This document shows, in pieces, positions 24,125 to 32,615 of a DNA stretch of 63,486 nucleotides. The notes beneath the pieces are model-generated. The model was not told the origin of the DNA. It ran no database searches and saw only the letters and a list, made by a program, of their open reading frames with translations. Numbering within the stretch: the stretch's first letter is position 1; each line of letters starts with the position of its first letter. A program made the translations under genes and the position numbers. The stretch comes from Candidatus Hydrogenedentota bacterium. Lineage in GTDB: Bacteria; Hydrogenedentota; Hydrogenedentia; Hydrogenedentales; CAITNO01. Location of the stretch: positions 1 through 63,486 of the forward strand of contig CAITNO010000038.1 in assembly GCA_903893795.1 (NCBI GenBank), written 5' to 3'.

Positions 24125-25459
24125 CTATTTGTTCTTCTTGGACTTGGCGGACGATTCCCCCTCGGTGGACTTTTTGGGCTTCAGTTCGGGCTCCGGCTCC
24201 GGCTTCTTGGTCAGGTTCTTCATGATGCCCACGGCGTCCACATCCCACAGCGCCACGGCGAGGTCGAGCCTCCCGTCGCCGCTGAACTCCGCCGCCTCCA
24301 GCGCGCGGGGTTTGCCCTTGGGAAAAGAGTAGGTCTCCCGGGCAAAGGTCTGGGGCAGTTCCGGTCCGCGGGACGTGTTCAACAGCACGGCCACCTCGCC
24401 CGAAGCATAGCAGGCCGCGGCGATATCGGGCCGCTTGTCGCCGTTGAAATCCTCCACAACGATGTCCCGAATCTCGTGCTCCAGCACATTGCGGTCCTTG
24501 CCCAGGCAGATTTCCTGCGAACAGGCCCAGGCCCCCGCCGCGTCATTGTAGAAAATGACTATGCTGTCTTCCGTATGGCAGTGGCTCACGATGATGTCGG
24601 GCAGGCCGTCCCCGTTCATGTCGGCGATGCGCACCGTGGTGGGCATTTTGCCCCGTGACGTAAACCGCGTGTGCTCGACAAAATTGCCGCTTCCGTCGCC
24701 ATACCACACGCCCACTTCCGCCGTGGCGTAATACACCACCGCCATGTCCGTCTTGCCGTCGCCGTTGAGGTCGCCCAGGCGCAGGTCGCGGGGCGCGCCG
24801 GGCGCGCTGAATATGCGCGGATTGGCGAAGATGGCGTCCTTGTCCCCGGCCATGAAAATGATGGCGTCGCTGCTCCAGGCGGCGGCCAGCAGGTCCCGCA
24901 ACCCGTCGCCGTTGACATCCTGCACCGCGATCGAGGTCAACCCCGGCTTGGTGTACAGCGGAACGCCCTCGCCGTCCTTCTGACGCGCGTAGCCGAGCGA
25001 TTCTTCGGGCATGCGAATCTCCACGGGCTTGAAGATGTTCTCGGTGTGCAGGTTGAGAAAGGCGGTGACGTCGCGGTGGCGCACTTCATGGAAATTGGCG
25101 ACCACAATGTCGGGCCATTTCAGGCCGTCCACATTGGCGATAACCACGGCATAGGGGCCAAAGCCCGTTTTGAGCGAGGGCGTCTGCCGGGCGAAACCCC
25201 CTTTGGCGTCGCCCAGAAGCACCGACAGTTCATCGTTTGCGGGGCGTTCCTCGCGCGGGTCAGCCAGCAGGCCCCGGTCCGCCGTCACGATGTCCATGTT
25301 CCCGTCATCGTTCAGGTCTTTGCAGGCAATGGCATTTGGATTGGGCCCCACCGGGAAAAGCCTGGCCGGCATGGCAAAAGTCTTGTTCGGCGCGGCGGCC
25401 GCAAAGGGCCCGGCCAGCATCGACCCCATGAGAAAGAGGAAGAAAATGCGGCGCATCAT
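24125..25459 (-). CDS. secreted FG-GAP/VCBS repeat protein
   Basis: 444 aa with an N-terminal signal peptide (FFLFLMGSMLAGPFAAAA). At least six repeats with the calcium-binding pattern D-x-N-G-D-G-x-x-D are visible (DLNDDGNMD, DVNGDGLRD, DLNGDGKTD, DMNGDGLPD, DFNGDKRPD, EFSGDGRLD), which predict a beta-propeller like integrin alpha-chain heads. The C-terminus is a Pro/Glu/Lys-rich tail. Function is probably extracellular binding. Start ATG 25459 overlaps the pdxA stop by ATGA. It is convergent with the transglutaminase gene, only 10 nt apart. Confidence 0.85.
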   Translation of the reverse strand: MMRRIFFLFLMGSMLAGPFAAAAPNKTFAMPARLFPVGPNPNAIACKDLNDDGNMDIVTADRGLLADPREERPANDELSVLLGDAKGGFARQTPSLKTGFGPYAVVIANVDGLKWPDIVVANFHEVRHRDVTAFLNLHTENIFKPVEIRMPEESLGYARQKDGEGVPLYTKPGLTSIAVQDVNGDGLRDLLAAAWSSDAIIFMAGDKDAIFANPRIFSAPGAPRDLRLGDLNGDGKTDMAVVYYATAEVGVWYGDGSGNFVEHTRFTSRGKMPTTVRIADMNGDGLPDIIVSHCHTEDSIVIFYNDAAGAWACSQEICLGKDRNVLEHEIRDIVVEDFNGDKRPDIAAACYASGEVAVLLNTSRGPELPQTFARETYSFPKGKPRALEAAEFSGDGRLDLAVALWDVDAVGIMKNLTKKPEPEPELKPKKSTEGESSAKSKKNK

Positions 25460-26463
25460 CGGGTCCATCCTGTGAGTTGCGCGGCCATGCGAATCGCGGC
25501 GCACAGGCTCTCCTCCCGCGCCAGACCCTTTCCGGCGATGTCGAAGGCCGTGCCGTGGTCAACCGAAGTGCGCACGATGGGAATGCCCAGCGTCACGTTC
25601 ACCCCCTCGTCCATGGCGATGAGTTTTAGCGGAATGTGGCCCTGGTCATGGTACATCGCGACCACCGCGTCAAACTCACCCAGGTGCATGCGCCGAAACA
25701 CGGTGTCCGGCGGCCAGGGTCCGGAACAGTTCACGCCCCCGGCGCGGGCCGCCTCGATGGCGGGCATAATCTCGTCAATTTCCTCGCGGCCAAAAGTGCC
25801 CGCCTCACCGGCGTGCGGATTGAGCGCCGCCACGGCCACGCGGGGCCGTTCCATGCCCATGCGGCCCAGGGCATCCTGGGTAATGTCGATGGTGCGCAGG
25901 ATGCGGTCCCGCCGCACAGATTCAATCGCGTTGCGCAGCGACATGTGCGCGGTGATATGAACGATGCGCATGGTGTCGGTGAACAGGCACATGCGGTAGT
26001 CTAGCGCGCCGGTCATGGCCGCAATCAGGGTCGTGTGGCCCGTATGCGCGCAGCCGGACAGGATGATGCACTCCTTGCTGATGGGACAGGTGACCATGCC
26101 CGCGATGCGTTTCGACATGGCTTCAAGCACCGCGGACTCAATCCACGCCACCGCGGCGCCCCCCGCTTCGGGGTCCATCACGCCCGGCCGCGGCCTCGGT
26201 CCGGGAACGCCGCACTCCACGACGGGAACGGCACCGGTCACCTTCAGCGCCGAGGCGACATCACCCGCCGCCACAGGCGGCGGACATGCCGGCGCGAAGC
26301 GCCGTGCCTCGTCCAGAGCACGGACGGAGCCGAACACCACCGGACGGCACCATTGCCACGGCTCGGGCCGGGCCAGCGCCTTGGCAAGAATTTCGGGACC
26401 CACCCCGTTTACATCGCCCATAGTGAGGGCGAGCACGGGAGGGGGGGATTTTTCAGCAGGCAT
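25456..26463 (-). CDS. pdxA: 4-hydroxythreonine-4-phosphate dehydrogenase
   Basis: 335 aa. Family motifs are TMGDVNGVGPEI at the N-terminus, VTCPISKECI, HTGHTTLIA, AALNPHAGEAGTFGREE, MYHDQGHIPLKL and TSVDHGTAFDIAGKG, including the metal-binding histidines. It oxidises 4-phosphohydroxy-L-threonine in DXP-dependent pyridoxal phosphate synthesis. No pdxJ is nearby. Some PdxA-like proteins (PdxA2) serve other pathways, but the motifs here fit the standard enzyme. The gene downstream overlaps it by 4 nt. Confidence 0.93.
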   Translation of the reverse strand: MPAEKSPPPVLALTMGDVNGVGPEILAKALARPEPWQWCRPVVFGSVRALDEARRFAPACPPPVAAGDVASALKVTGAVPVVECGVPGPRPRPGVMDPEAGGAAVAWIESAVLEAMSKRIAGMVTCPISKECIILSGCAHTGHTTLIAAMTGALDYRMCLFTDTMRIVHITAHMSLRNAIESVRRDRILRTIDITQDALGRMGMERPRVAVAALNPHAGEAGTFGREEIDEIMPAIEAARAGGVNCSGPWPPDTVFRRMHLGEFDAVVAMYHDQGHIPLKLIAMDEGVNVTLGIPIVRTSVDHGTAFDIAGKGLAREESLCAAIRMAAQLTGWTR

Positions 26464-26499
26464 AAGAAATCACTCCACGCCGGGCTGCGGCGCCGGGTA

Positions 26500-26505
26500 A
26501 TAATA
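26500..26505 (-). promoter_or_regulatory. possible -10 of pdxA
   Basis: On the minus strand TATTAT lies ~40 nt before the pdxA ATG, with TTCGAA 19 nt further upstream. It is weak and unverified. Confidence 0.3.
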
Positions 26506-26596
26506 CCGCATGAACGGGGTTGTTTTCGAAGAAGCGGGCCCATCCAAGCGTTTGCAGAGGCCGTATTCAGGCATTACTCTCGCAAATCGGGAAATA

Positions 26597-27412
26597 TCAA
26601 CAGCACCTGCCGCCTGTGGTGTGCTGAACAAACAACGTCAAGAACAGATAAACCACCTGAGACAGCAACACCTGCGCCGACATGATGATGTAAGGGGTGG
26701 ATATGCGGTAACCCGCCAACGTCCATTGCAGAATACCCACAAGACCCAGTTCCAAGCAGAACAGGAAAACTGCGGGAAAAATCGGGAGCAGCGGGGCCGT
26801 GTGCGGCGCAAAGCCAACGGTTATCCACAGGTAGTATTGCGTCAGCAGTCCCAGAGAAACGCCGCAGGCAACGGTAAGAATCAGTCGCGGACGTGTCTTG
26901 TGCTGCACGGTGACAGAGGGATTTGCCAATTGCACCGCGCCCACCAAGCTGTCTGACATTTCGTCCATGCGGTTGAGCGCACCCAAGCCCAGGGCAACTT
27001 TCATGCCTTCAGCTTTTAGAAACACCAGATGCACCCGCCCCCGAAAATCTCGCAGGACATCAATGCTGCGAATCCTGCTGTAGAGAAAGTCCGCCGAATT
27101 AGAACCCGACGCAGTGAAGCATTTGGGCAATATGTCCATGGACTGTCGGGAGATAAACCAATAGGAAATAATCGCTCCCGCACAGACAGCAAGATGCCCA
27201 AGAATGATTTTCCAGCCCGCGAAAGGCACAAACGGCTGTTCCAAGAGCACAAACTGGGCGTAGGGCCTGGCATTCAGCGCGGCAAGCCCGGCCACCAGAA
27301 TGAAAAACGCAACGGAAAAAGCATGGGCCCCGCTGCCGTTGTAACCCAGCAGGACGGGGATGTTTTCCATCTCCTCCGTCGCCTTCGTCGTGTCGTATTC
27401 CGTGTCGCTCAT
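26597..27412 (-). CDS. hypothetical membrane protein with central soluble domain
   Basis: 271 aa. Two transmembrane helices (~30-48, ~70-88), then a ~80-residue soluble stretch with alternating hydrophobic pattern (RIRSIDVLRDFRGRVHLVFLKAEG), which may be a PH-like domain, and two or three C-terminal helices (~170-190, ~200-225, ~240-262). No family is recognised. ATG 27412 has GGGGGAG 10 nt upstream; the frame is open to 27466. It lies 90 nt downstream of the cyclophilin gene, on the same strand. Confidence 0.65.
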   Translation of the reverse strand: MSDTEYDTTKATEEMENIPVLLGYNGSGAHAFSVAFFILVAGLAALNARPYAQFVLLEQPFVPFAGWKIILGHLAVCAGAIISYWFISRQSMDILPKCFTASGSNSADFLYSRIRSIDVLRDFRGRVHLVFLKAEGMKVALGLGALNRMDEMSDSLVGAVQLANPSVTVQHKTRPRLILTVACGVSLGLLTQYYLWITVGFAPHTAPLLPIFPAVFLFCLELGLVGILQWTLAGYRISTPYIIMSAQVLLSQVVYLFLTLFVQHTTGGRCC

Positions 27413-27502
27413 AAGGCAAACTCTCCCCCTATCAGCACAAACGAATCCCGCGCCCGGAGCGGGCACCTGGCCGCATCCGGACGCGGGATGAATCTCAGAA
27501 CC

Positions 27503-28330
27503 TTACTTTACGAGGGTGGCCGTCTTGATGCCGTCCATCTCGGGGAAGTTCTTCTTGAGGTACGCGGCGCCTTCCATGGTAATCATGCCCTGGTTGGGCT
27601 GCTCGCCGTACTTGGGCGTAATCTTGCGGACCACGTCCATGCCCGCGATAATCTTGCCGAAGGGGGCAAAGCCCATGCCGTCGAGGCGCGCGTTGTCGCC
27701 CAGGTTGATAAATACCTGGCTGGTGCGGCTGTTCGGACCGGAGGTGGCGAAGCACATGGAGGCTTCCTTGTTGCTCTCCTTCACCGGATCATCCTTGAGC
27801 TGCTTGACGCGCCATTTGGCGGTCGCCTTGGGGTCGGCTGCCAGGCCAAACTGGACCACGAAGCCGGGCACGACGCGGAAGAAGGCCGCACCGTCGTAAA
27901 AGCCCTCGCGAACGAGGTCATAGAAGCGCTGCACACCGATGGGCGCCCAGGCCTTGGTGCACTCCAGGACAAAGGTGCCGTTGGTGCATTCAAACTGAAC
28001 GCGGAACGTGTCGGGGGCTTCTGCGGGCCATTCCATGCTTTTCTTCTCCGTGGGGTTGGCCGGTGCCGCTGCCGCAGTCTGTGCGGGGGCCGCCGGCGGG
28101 GTTTGTGGTTTTGCCGCTTCTGGTGCCGGGGCTGCCTGGGCGAGCTGTGTGTCCGCCTGCTTGCTCCGGGCAATCTCCTGGTCCGTCTTGTCCAGTGCCA
28201 GTCTGGCTTTGTCCTGCAGTTTCAGTTCACTCGCCGTGAGCACGGGCGGGCGCATGAATGCGCTCACCGCTGTCACCCCCGCAAGCAACACCAAGACCAG
28301 AATCCATTTTGTCACTTTGCTCTTCATCAT
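27503..28330 (-). CDS. cyclophilin-type peptidyl-prolyl isomerase, exported
   Basis: 275 aa. N-terminal signal or anchor helix (KWILVLVLLAGVTAVSAF), an Ala/Pro/Gln-rich linker to ~105, then the cyclophilin domain with FFRVVPGFVVQFG and GPNSRTSQVFINLGDNARLDGMGFAPFG, which include the catalytic Arg and Phe/Gln positions. It likely isomerises prolyl bonds of envelope proteins in the periplasm. The ATG at 28330 follows GGAG by 7 nt; the frame is open upstream to 28435. Confidence 0.9.
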   Translation of the reverse strand: MMKSKVTKWILVLVLLAGVTAVSAFMRPPVLTASELKLQDKARLALDKTDQEIARSKQADTQLAQAAPAPEAAKPQTPPAAPAQTAAAAPANPTEKKSMEWPAEAPDTFRVQFECTNGTFVLECTKAWAPIGVQRFYDLVREGFYDGAAFFRVVPGFVVQFGLAADPKATAKWRVKQLKDDPVKESNKEASMCFATSGPNSRTSQVFINLGDNARLDGMGFAPFGKIIAGMDVVRKITPKYGEQPNQGMITMEGAAYLKKNFPEMDGIKTATLVK

Positions 28331-28556
28331 GTGCTTTCTCCGTTGATGGGCATCGCGCCCGCTTCCTTTTGTTTGCGAAGGATCATACCCCATCGGGCGA
28401 CGGTCAGCGCAATTTTGCCACCCTGCTGACCGCACAGCCCAAGTGTGTAAATGAAACGCCTGCCGGTCCCTCTCTATTTCAAAAATGCGTCACGTGGGTT
28501 GAATCCGTACCATTGTCGTGCCATTGCATCTGAAAACTGGCCTCTTTTATCCGTCG

Positions 28557-31043
28557 TCAGGCCAGCGGCTGTTCCATCAAATCGCATTCGGTGAGCGTGC
28601 GGGCCACCGGGTCCAGTCTCAGCGTCCTGATTTCAAAGGGCGAGAAGGACTGTTCGCTCTCCAAATTCAGCAGGGGCAGGCTGAGCCGCGCGGTGCGCGC
28701 AGTGCCGGTGGGTTCAAACAGGCGGATGATGTATCCGCGACCATCTGCCGCGCATTTGAACGCCGTCATCAGCACTGCGTCCCCGTCCAATTTCACCAGT
28801 GGGAATGCGGGCTTCTCCCCCACTCCCGTCGGATAGAAGGACAGCACGAAGGGCTTCTCGTTGTGCGAAAGCGCCGCGCGGTCGATGCCGCCAAGCACCG
28901 TCTCCGCCGCACCGGCCCGGAACCAGAAGCTGAACTGGCGCTCGCCCTGTTCCTGGCGGGTTGTGTAGCGGCCTGAGGGGGTGACGGGCCGGTCGTTGAT
29001 GGGATGGCCCGAATAGGCGGGTGAGCGCATGAGCGTGAGGCGAATCTCGCCGTTTACAAAGTCGGACCCGTACACACCATCGTTGATGGCGGCCAACGCA
29101 AGACCCTCCGTCTCCGACACGGCGGCGACCCATTTCTGCGCCACGGCCTCATGGGCCACACCGGGCAGCTCGTCGCAGCCGAAGGCCACCTGGCCCAGGT
29201 ATTTCGCATCGCCGAACGCCGTCGGCACGGCGAGTTTGAGCAGGCGGTCCTTTTCATTCCAATGCACGCGCACATGCACCTCGATTTCCGTGCCGTGCTT
29301 GGGCAGTTTGTAGGTCAGCACCAGGAAGGAGTCGCCATAGCCTAACAGCGCCTCCACCACGGTGCGCACTTCGCCGTCCTCGATGACATGCACGGCATCC
29401 AGCGGCGTCGTGCCGAGCCCGGCCACTTCGCCCGCCTTTTCCGGGGTGAGCGGGGTGAACTTTCCCGCAATGTCGCGCCACTTGTTGTAGCGCATGCCCC
29501 AGGGGTCGGCGTCGTCCAGCATCACGAGCGGCAGGAACGCGTCGGGGCGCACGCAGTCGCGCCCGTCCACGGCCAGTTTGTCCACCAGGCCCGTGGCGGT
29601 GTTGATGACCACCTCCAGTGTGCCGTTGCTGAAGCGGAGCACGCCGTTCTCGGGCCGCACCGTCGGTGCGGGCTTGGCGGGCAATACCCGCTCCAGCGTG
29701 CAGTCGAAGCGGTTCATCGTGCCGGGCGCCAGTTCGGCCTCGAACACAACGCGCTTGCGCCAGTCGAGGTTGATATTGCCATGCTGCTGTTCGCACTGGC
29801 AGGGGACGGGCGCGCCGTCGCGGCGCACGATGGGCATGGTGTACTGCTCCTCCCAGTGGGCGTCGGGCAGGTTGAACTCGACTTCAAAGGCGCCGCGCAC
29901 GGGATAGGGATGGGGGTTCCAGGCGAGCACGGGAATGGTGTTCTCCTCCGCCTTGATCTGGCCCGAGGCGAGTTTGAAGAACAGGCGCGCCCGCTCGCGC
30001 GAGGCAATTTCAAGGCCATGATCAAAGAGCCGCAGCGCGGCGTCCTCCACGGGCTGGATGGACGAGCCGGGCAGAATGTCATGAAATTCGCCCATGAGCA
30101 GATCATAGAAGGCGGCGTCGAGGTCGGGATAGGCGGCCAGCCCGGCCAAGCCTGCGGCGCTGGCCGTTTTCTCAAGCATGTACAACTCGTTTTCAAGCAG
30201 GCGGTGCTTCTGTTTGATGCGCACCTGCGAGGTGTAGCAGCCCACGCCCCAGGGATTGATCGGCGCTGCATGCTTTCCGAGCGGCTTGCCGCTCTCGCGC
30301 ACCTCGCGGAAATATTGCTCCGGCGTGGCGTGGACGATCTCGACATCCTTGGTCTCGGCGATGAGCGCGGTCACATCGGCCAGGTCCTTGTGCGAGGGAC
30401 CGCCGCCATGGTTGCCGACTCCCCAAAGCACCAGGGCAATTTCACGGTCTTTCTGGTCGCGCAGGAAGGTCTCCATTTTCTCGCGGGCCTTGCCCAGCTG
30501 CGAGTTGTACCACACGATGAAACGGTGGCCCTGAATCTCGGAACCGTCGTAGCCGACCCAGATAAAGTCCGCATCGGGCAGGGGGCAGTCTTCCTGGGCC
30601 GGACGGCCGAACAGATAGGAATCGTAACCGGACTTTTTCAGCACCTGCACCAGGCCGCGCGTGTGGCCGAAGGGGTCGAAGTTGATGGCCGTGGTCGGCG
30701 TGACGCCAAACTTCTCGCCGAAATAGCGGCGACCGGCGAGGATCTGGCGCACGAAAGACTCTCCTGAGGTCATGTTGCAGTCGGGCTGGAGAAACCACCC
30801 GCCCATGATGTGCCAGCGCCCGGCTTTCACCAGTTTCTGGATGCGCGCGAACAGTTCGGGCTCATAGGTCTCCACCCACTGGTAAAGAATGACCTCGTTG
30901 TGGTTGAAGATGAACGCGTCATATTTCTCGCACAGGTCGGCGGCGGTGCGGAAGGTCGAGAGCGTCTCAGCGGCACCCTCCTCCCACTCCCACAGCCATA
31001 CGGGGTCCAAATGGGCATTGCAAAGCAGATGCAGGCGTTTCAT
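28557..31043 (-). CDS. GH38 alpha-mannosidase
   Basis: 828 aa cytoplasmic-type enzyme without a signal peptide. Zn-binding HLDPVW (11-16), NFDPFGHT with the nucleophile Asp123, and EFHDILPGSS in the helical middle domain identify GH38. The large C-terminal beta-sandwich domain follows. It trims alpha-mannosides, probably glycan fragments already imported. AAGGA precedes the ATG by 8 nt. The URO-D-like gene lies upstream on the same strand with a 267-nt gap holding a low-complexity inverted repeat. Confidence 0.93.
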   Translation of the reverse strand: MKRLHLLCNAHLDPVWLWEWEEGAAETLSTFRTAADLCEKYDAFIFNHNEVILYQWVETYEPELFARIQKLVKAGRWHIMGGWFLQPDCNMTSGESFVRQILAGRRYFGEKFGVTPTTAINFDPFGHTRGLVQVLKKSGYDSYLFGRPAQEDCPLPDADFIWVGYDGSEIQGHRFIVWYNSQLGKAREKMETFLRDQKDREIALVLWGVGNHGGGPSHKDLADVTALIAETKDVEIVHATPEQYFREVRESGKPLGKHAAPINPWGVGCYTSQVRIKQKHRLLENELYMLEKTASAAGLAGLAAYPDLDAAFYDLLMGEFHDILPGSSIQPVEDAALRLFDHGLEIASRERARLFFKLASGQIKAEENTIPVLAWNPHPYPVRGAFEVEFNLPDAHWEEQYTMPIVRRDGAPVPCQCEQQHGNINLDWRKRVVFEAELAPGTMNRFDCTLERVLPAKPAPTVRPENGVLRFSNGTLEVVINTATGLVDKLAVDGRDCVRPDAFLPLVMLDDADPWGMRYNKWRDIAGKFTPLTPEKAGEVAGLGTTPLDAVHVIEDGEVRTVVEALLGYGDSFLVLTYKLPKHGTEIEVHVRVHWNEKDRLLKLAVPTAFGDAKYLGQVAFGCDELPGVAHEAVAQKWVAAVSETEGLALAAINDGVYGSDFVNGEIRLTLMRSPAYSGHPINDRPVTPSGRYTTRQEQGERQFSFWFRAGAAETVLGGIDRAALSHNEKPFVLSFYPTGVGEKPAFPLVKLDGDAVLMTAFKCAADGRGYIIRLFEPTGTARTARLSLPLLNLESEQSFSPFEIRTLRLDPVARTLTECDLMEQPLA

Positions 31044-31141
31044 GGATGAATTCCTTCTGGGTGGCGACTCATTACAGGGACCGGGGAGATTCTAAGGATT
31101 TTGCGGCGACGATGCCAGAATGGTATAAGGGGGAGTTGGAC

Positions 31142-31281
31142 GTATGGGAATGCTGGGAAGTATGGGTGTTATGGGATTGGGGTTAGCGGCAGCTGCACAA
31201 TTGGCCATCCCGCCCATGAACGCTCATGCTCCAGTCCCATGTCTCCCATAATTCCCATTCTTCCCATTGCTCCCAGCTTTT
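31142..31281. repeat. TATGGGA / TCCCATA low-complexity inverted repeat
   Basis: The left arm (31143-31180) is built of ATGGGA-like units and the right arm (31234-31277) of TCCCAT-like units, so the two are imperfect reverse complements that could fold into a ~35-bp hairpin. It lies in the 267-nt gap between the URO-D-like and mannosidase genes. No gene is seen there. Confidence 0.6.
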
Positions 31282-31310
31282 TCCCAAGCAGGAAGTCCCC
31301 GCAGGACACA

Positions 31311-32393
31311 TCACCCTGCCTGATGCACCCGCCCACGCAACGGGCGGTCGTTGGCCAGGGCTTGGGCCACGGCCGTTGGCGCGAGCCCGACAAGGTTAAT
31401 CCCCCGGTCCACGGTGGCGCGGAAAATCGTTTCCATGTCGTTGAATTCGGGTTGGCTGATGTTGACGGCGCTGACGCCTTCCATGGCCGTGAGCAGTTCG
31501 ACAAAGTGGTCGCCGCGCCCGCAGAAATGCACCGCGCCGCCGCCAAACTCGCTGAGCAGGCGCTGGTCGTGGGGCACGACAAACTCGCGGACCATGTCGG
31601 GCGACAGGTTCATGCACGAGTCTTCGCGCAGGAAAATGGTCCCCTTGATGAGCATGCCCCAGTGGGGGTTGCAGCCAAACTGGAAGGGGCACACATCGTC
31701 CCAAGCGTGGAGGAATTCGCAGTAGGTCCGGGTGATGAGGTCGAGCAGCGCCTTGACCCGGTCGGGCTCTTCGATGAGCGCGCAGAAGAGCGTGCTGCCC
31801 CAGAGTAGTTCGCACAGGTCCATCGGCCCCTGCGTATCGGGGTGGTACACCTGGATATAGTTTTCGACTTTCGGAAACGCCGCCGCTATTTCGAGGAAAT
31901 GGGCGCCCATGGCGAGTGTGCGGCCTCCCAGTGCGGCGCGCACGTCGGGCACGCCGCCGTCGAGTATGCGCGACAGCCCGTCCTCCCCCAAAGGCCAGTT
32001 GGTCGGCAGGGTGTCCGTATCCCGGGGCATGATGAACAACTCCGCACCGAAAAGTGACGGAATAATGGGGGTGCCGTAGTTCGCACGGACCTCCAGCAGG
32101 TTTCCGCCACCGCCAGCCAGCAGTTCGGAACAGAGCCGGTACTGGTGCAGCGCCATCAAATCAAAATCCTCAATGGCGTCGTTTATGTTCACCTTGGGCC
32201 AGTCCACGCGGGGTGGGCTGGATTTGGCGCGCTTCGGGGCAAAAACTTCCCCACAGTCGTGCCGCCCTTCGGCAAAATCGGTCCATTCACGGAGCAGACG
32301 CGACTCTTCTTCCGCGTCTATGCGCTCCTCAAGGTCCTGCAGGCATCGTTTAAGTGTACTGTTCACACAGAGACTCCACGTTGTTCGGGCCAT
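31311..32393 (-). CDS. uroporphyrinogen decarboxylase-like (URO-D superfamily) protein
   Basis: 360 aa TIM barrel. The C-terminal half has the pattern of URO-D superfamily members: VHFCGRGDHFVELLTAMEGVSAVNISQPE. True HemE motifs near the N-terminus are absent, and other heme genes are not nearby, so the role is more likely a corrinoid methyltransferase-type or unknown activity, as in expanded families of related phyla. Start is uncertain: ATG 32393 has GAGG only 3 nt upstream, and the frame is open to a TTG at 32435. Confidence 0.72.
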   Translation of the reverse strand: MARTTWSLCVNSTLKRCLQDLEERIDAEEESRLLREWTDFAEGRHDCGEVFAPKRAKSSPPRVDWPKVNINDAIEDFDLMALHQYRLCSELLAGGGGNLLEVRANYGTPIIPSLFGAELFIMPRDTDTLPTNWPLGEDGLSRILDGGVPDVRAALGGRTLAMGAHFLEIAAAFPKVENYIQVYHPDTQGPMDLCELLWGSTLFCALIEEPDRVKALLDLITRTYCEFLHAWDDVCPFQFGCNPHWGMLIKGTIFLREDSCMNLSPDMVREFVVPHDQRLLSEFGGGAVHFCGRGDHFVELLTAMEGVSAVNISQPEFNDMETIFRATVDRGINLVGLAPTAVAQALANDRPLRGRVHQAG

Positions 32394-32475
32394 TTCCTCG
32401 CCACTACTGTGCCGTGCCGGCGCTGTCCCGATCAACCCTTACCCAAGGCAGTAGCTGGCGGTTTTGAAGGCCCCA

Positions 32476-32494
32476 GTCCATAAATTTTATGGAC
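32476..32494. promoter_or_regulatory. 19-bp perfect palindrome, candidate operator
   Basis: GTCCATAAATTTTATGGAC (perfect around one central base) lies between the divergent URO-D-like and M28 genes. On the minus strand it overlaps a possible -10 for the URO-D-like gene (TTGTCG, 17-nt spacer, TATGGA). On the plus strand TATAAA (32506-32511) follows. It looks like a dimeric repressor site. Confidence 0.5.
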
Positions 32495-32615
32495 CTTCTC
32501 GACAATATAAATTGCCACATTCGGAAAAACTGGATTTGGCCCTGTCTTCTATCGAAACCGCCCCCGTGCTCACGTGGTCAATGGCTCCAACAGTACCATC
32601 CAACGAGGGTTCACC

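Noticed and set aside
29388..30767. 459-aa plus-strand ORF
   Set aside because: Shadow of the GH38 mannosidase.
31311..32393. hemE (uroporphyrinogen decarboxylase)
   Set aside because: Only the superfamily pattern is visible; the HemE N-terminal substrate motif is missing and no heme genes are close.
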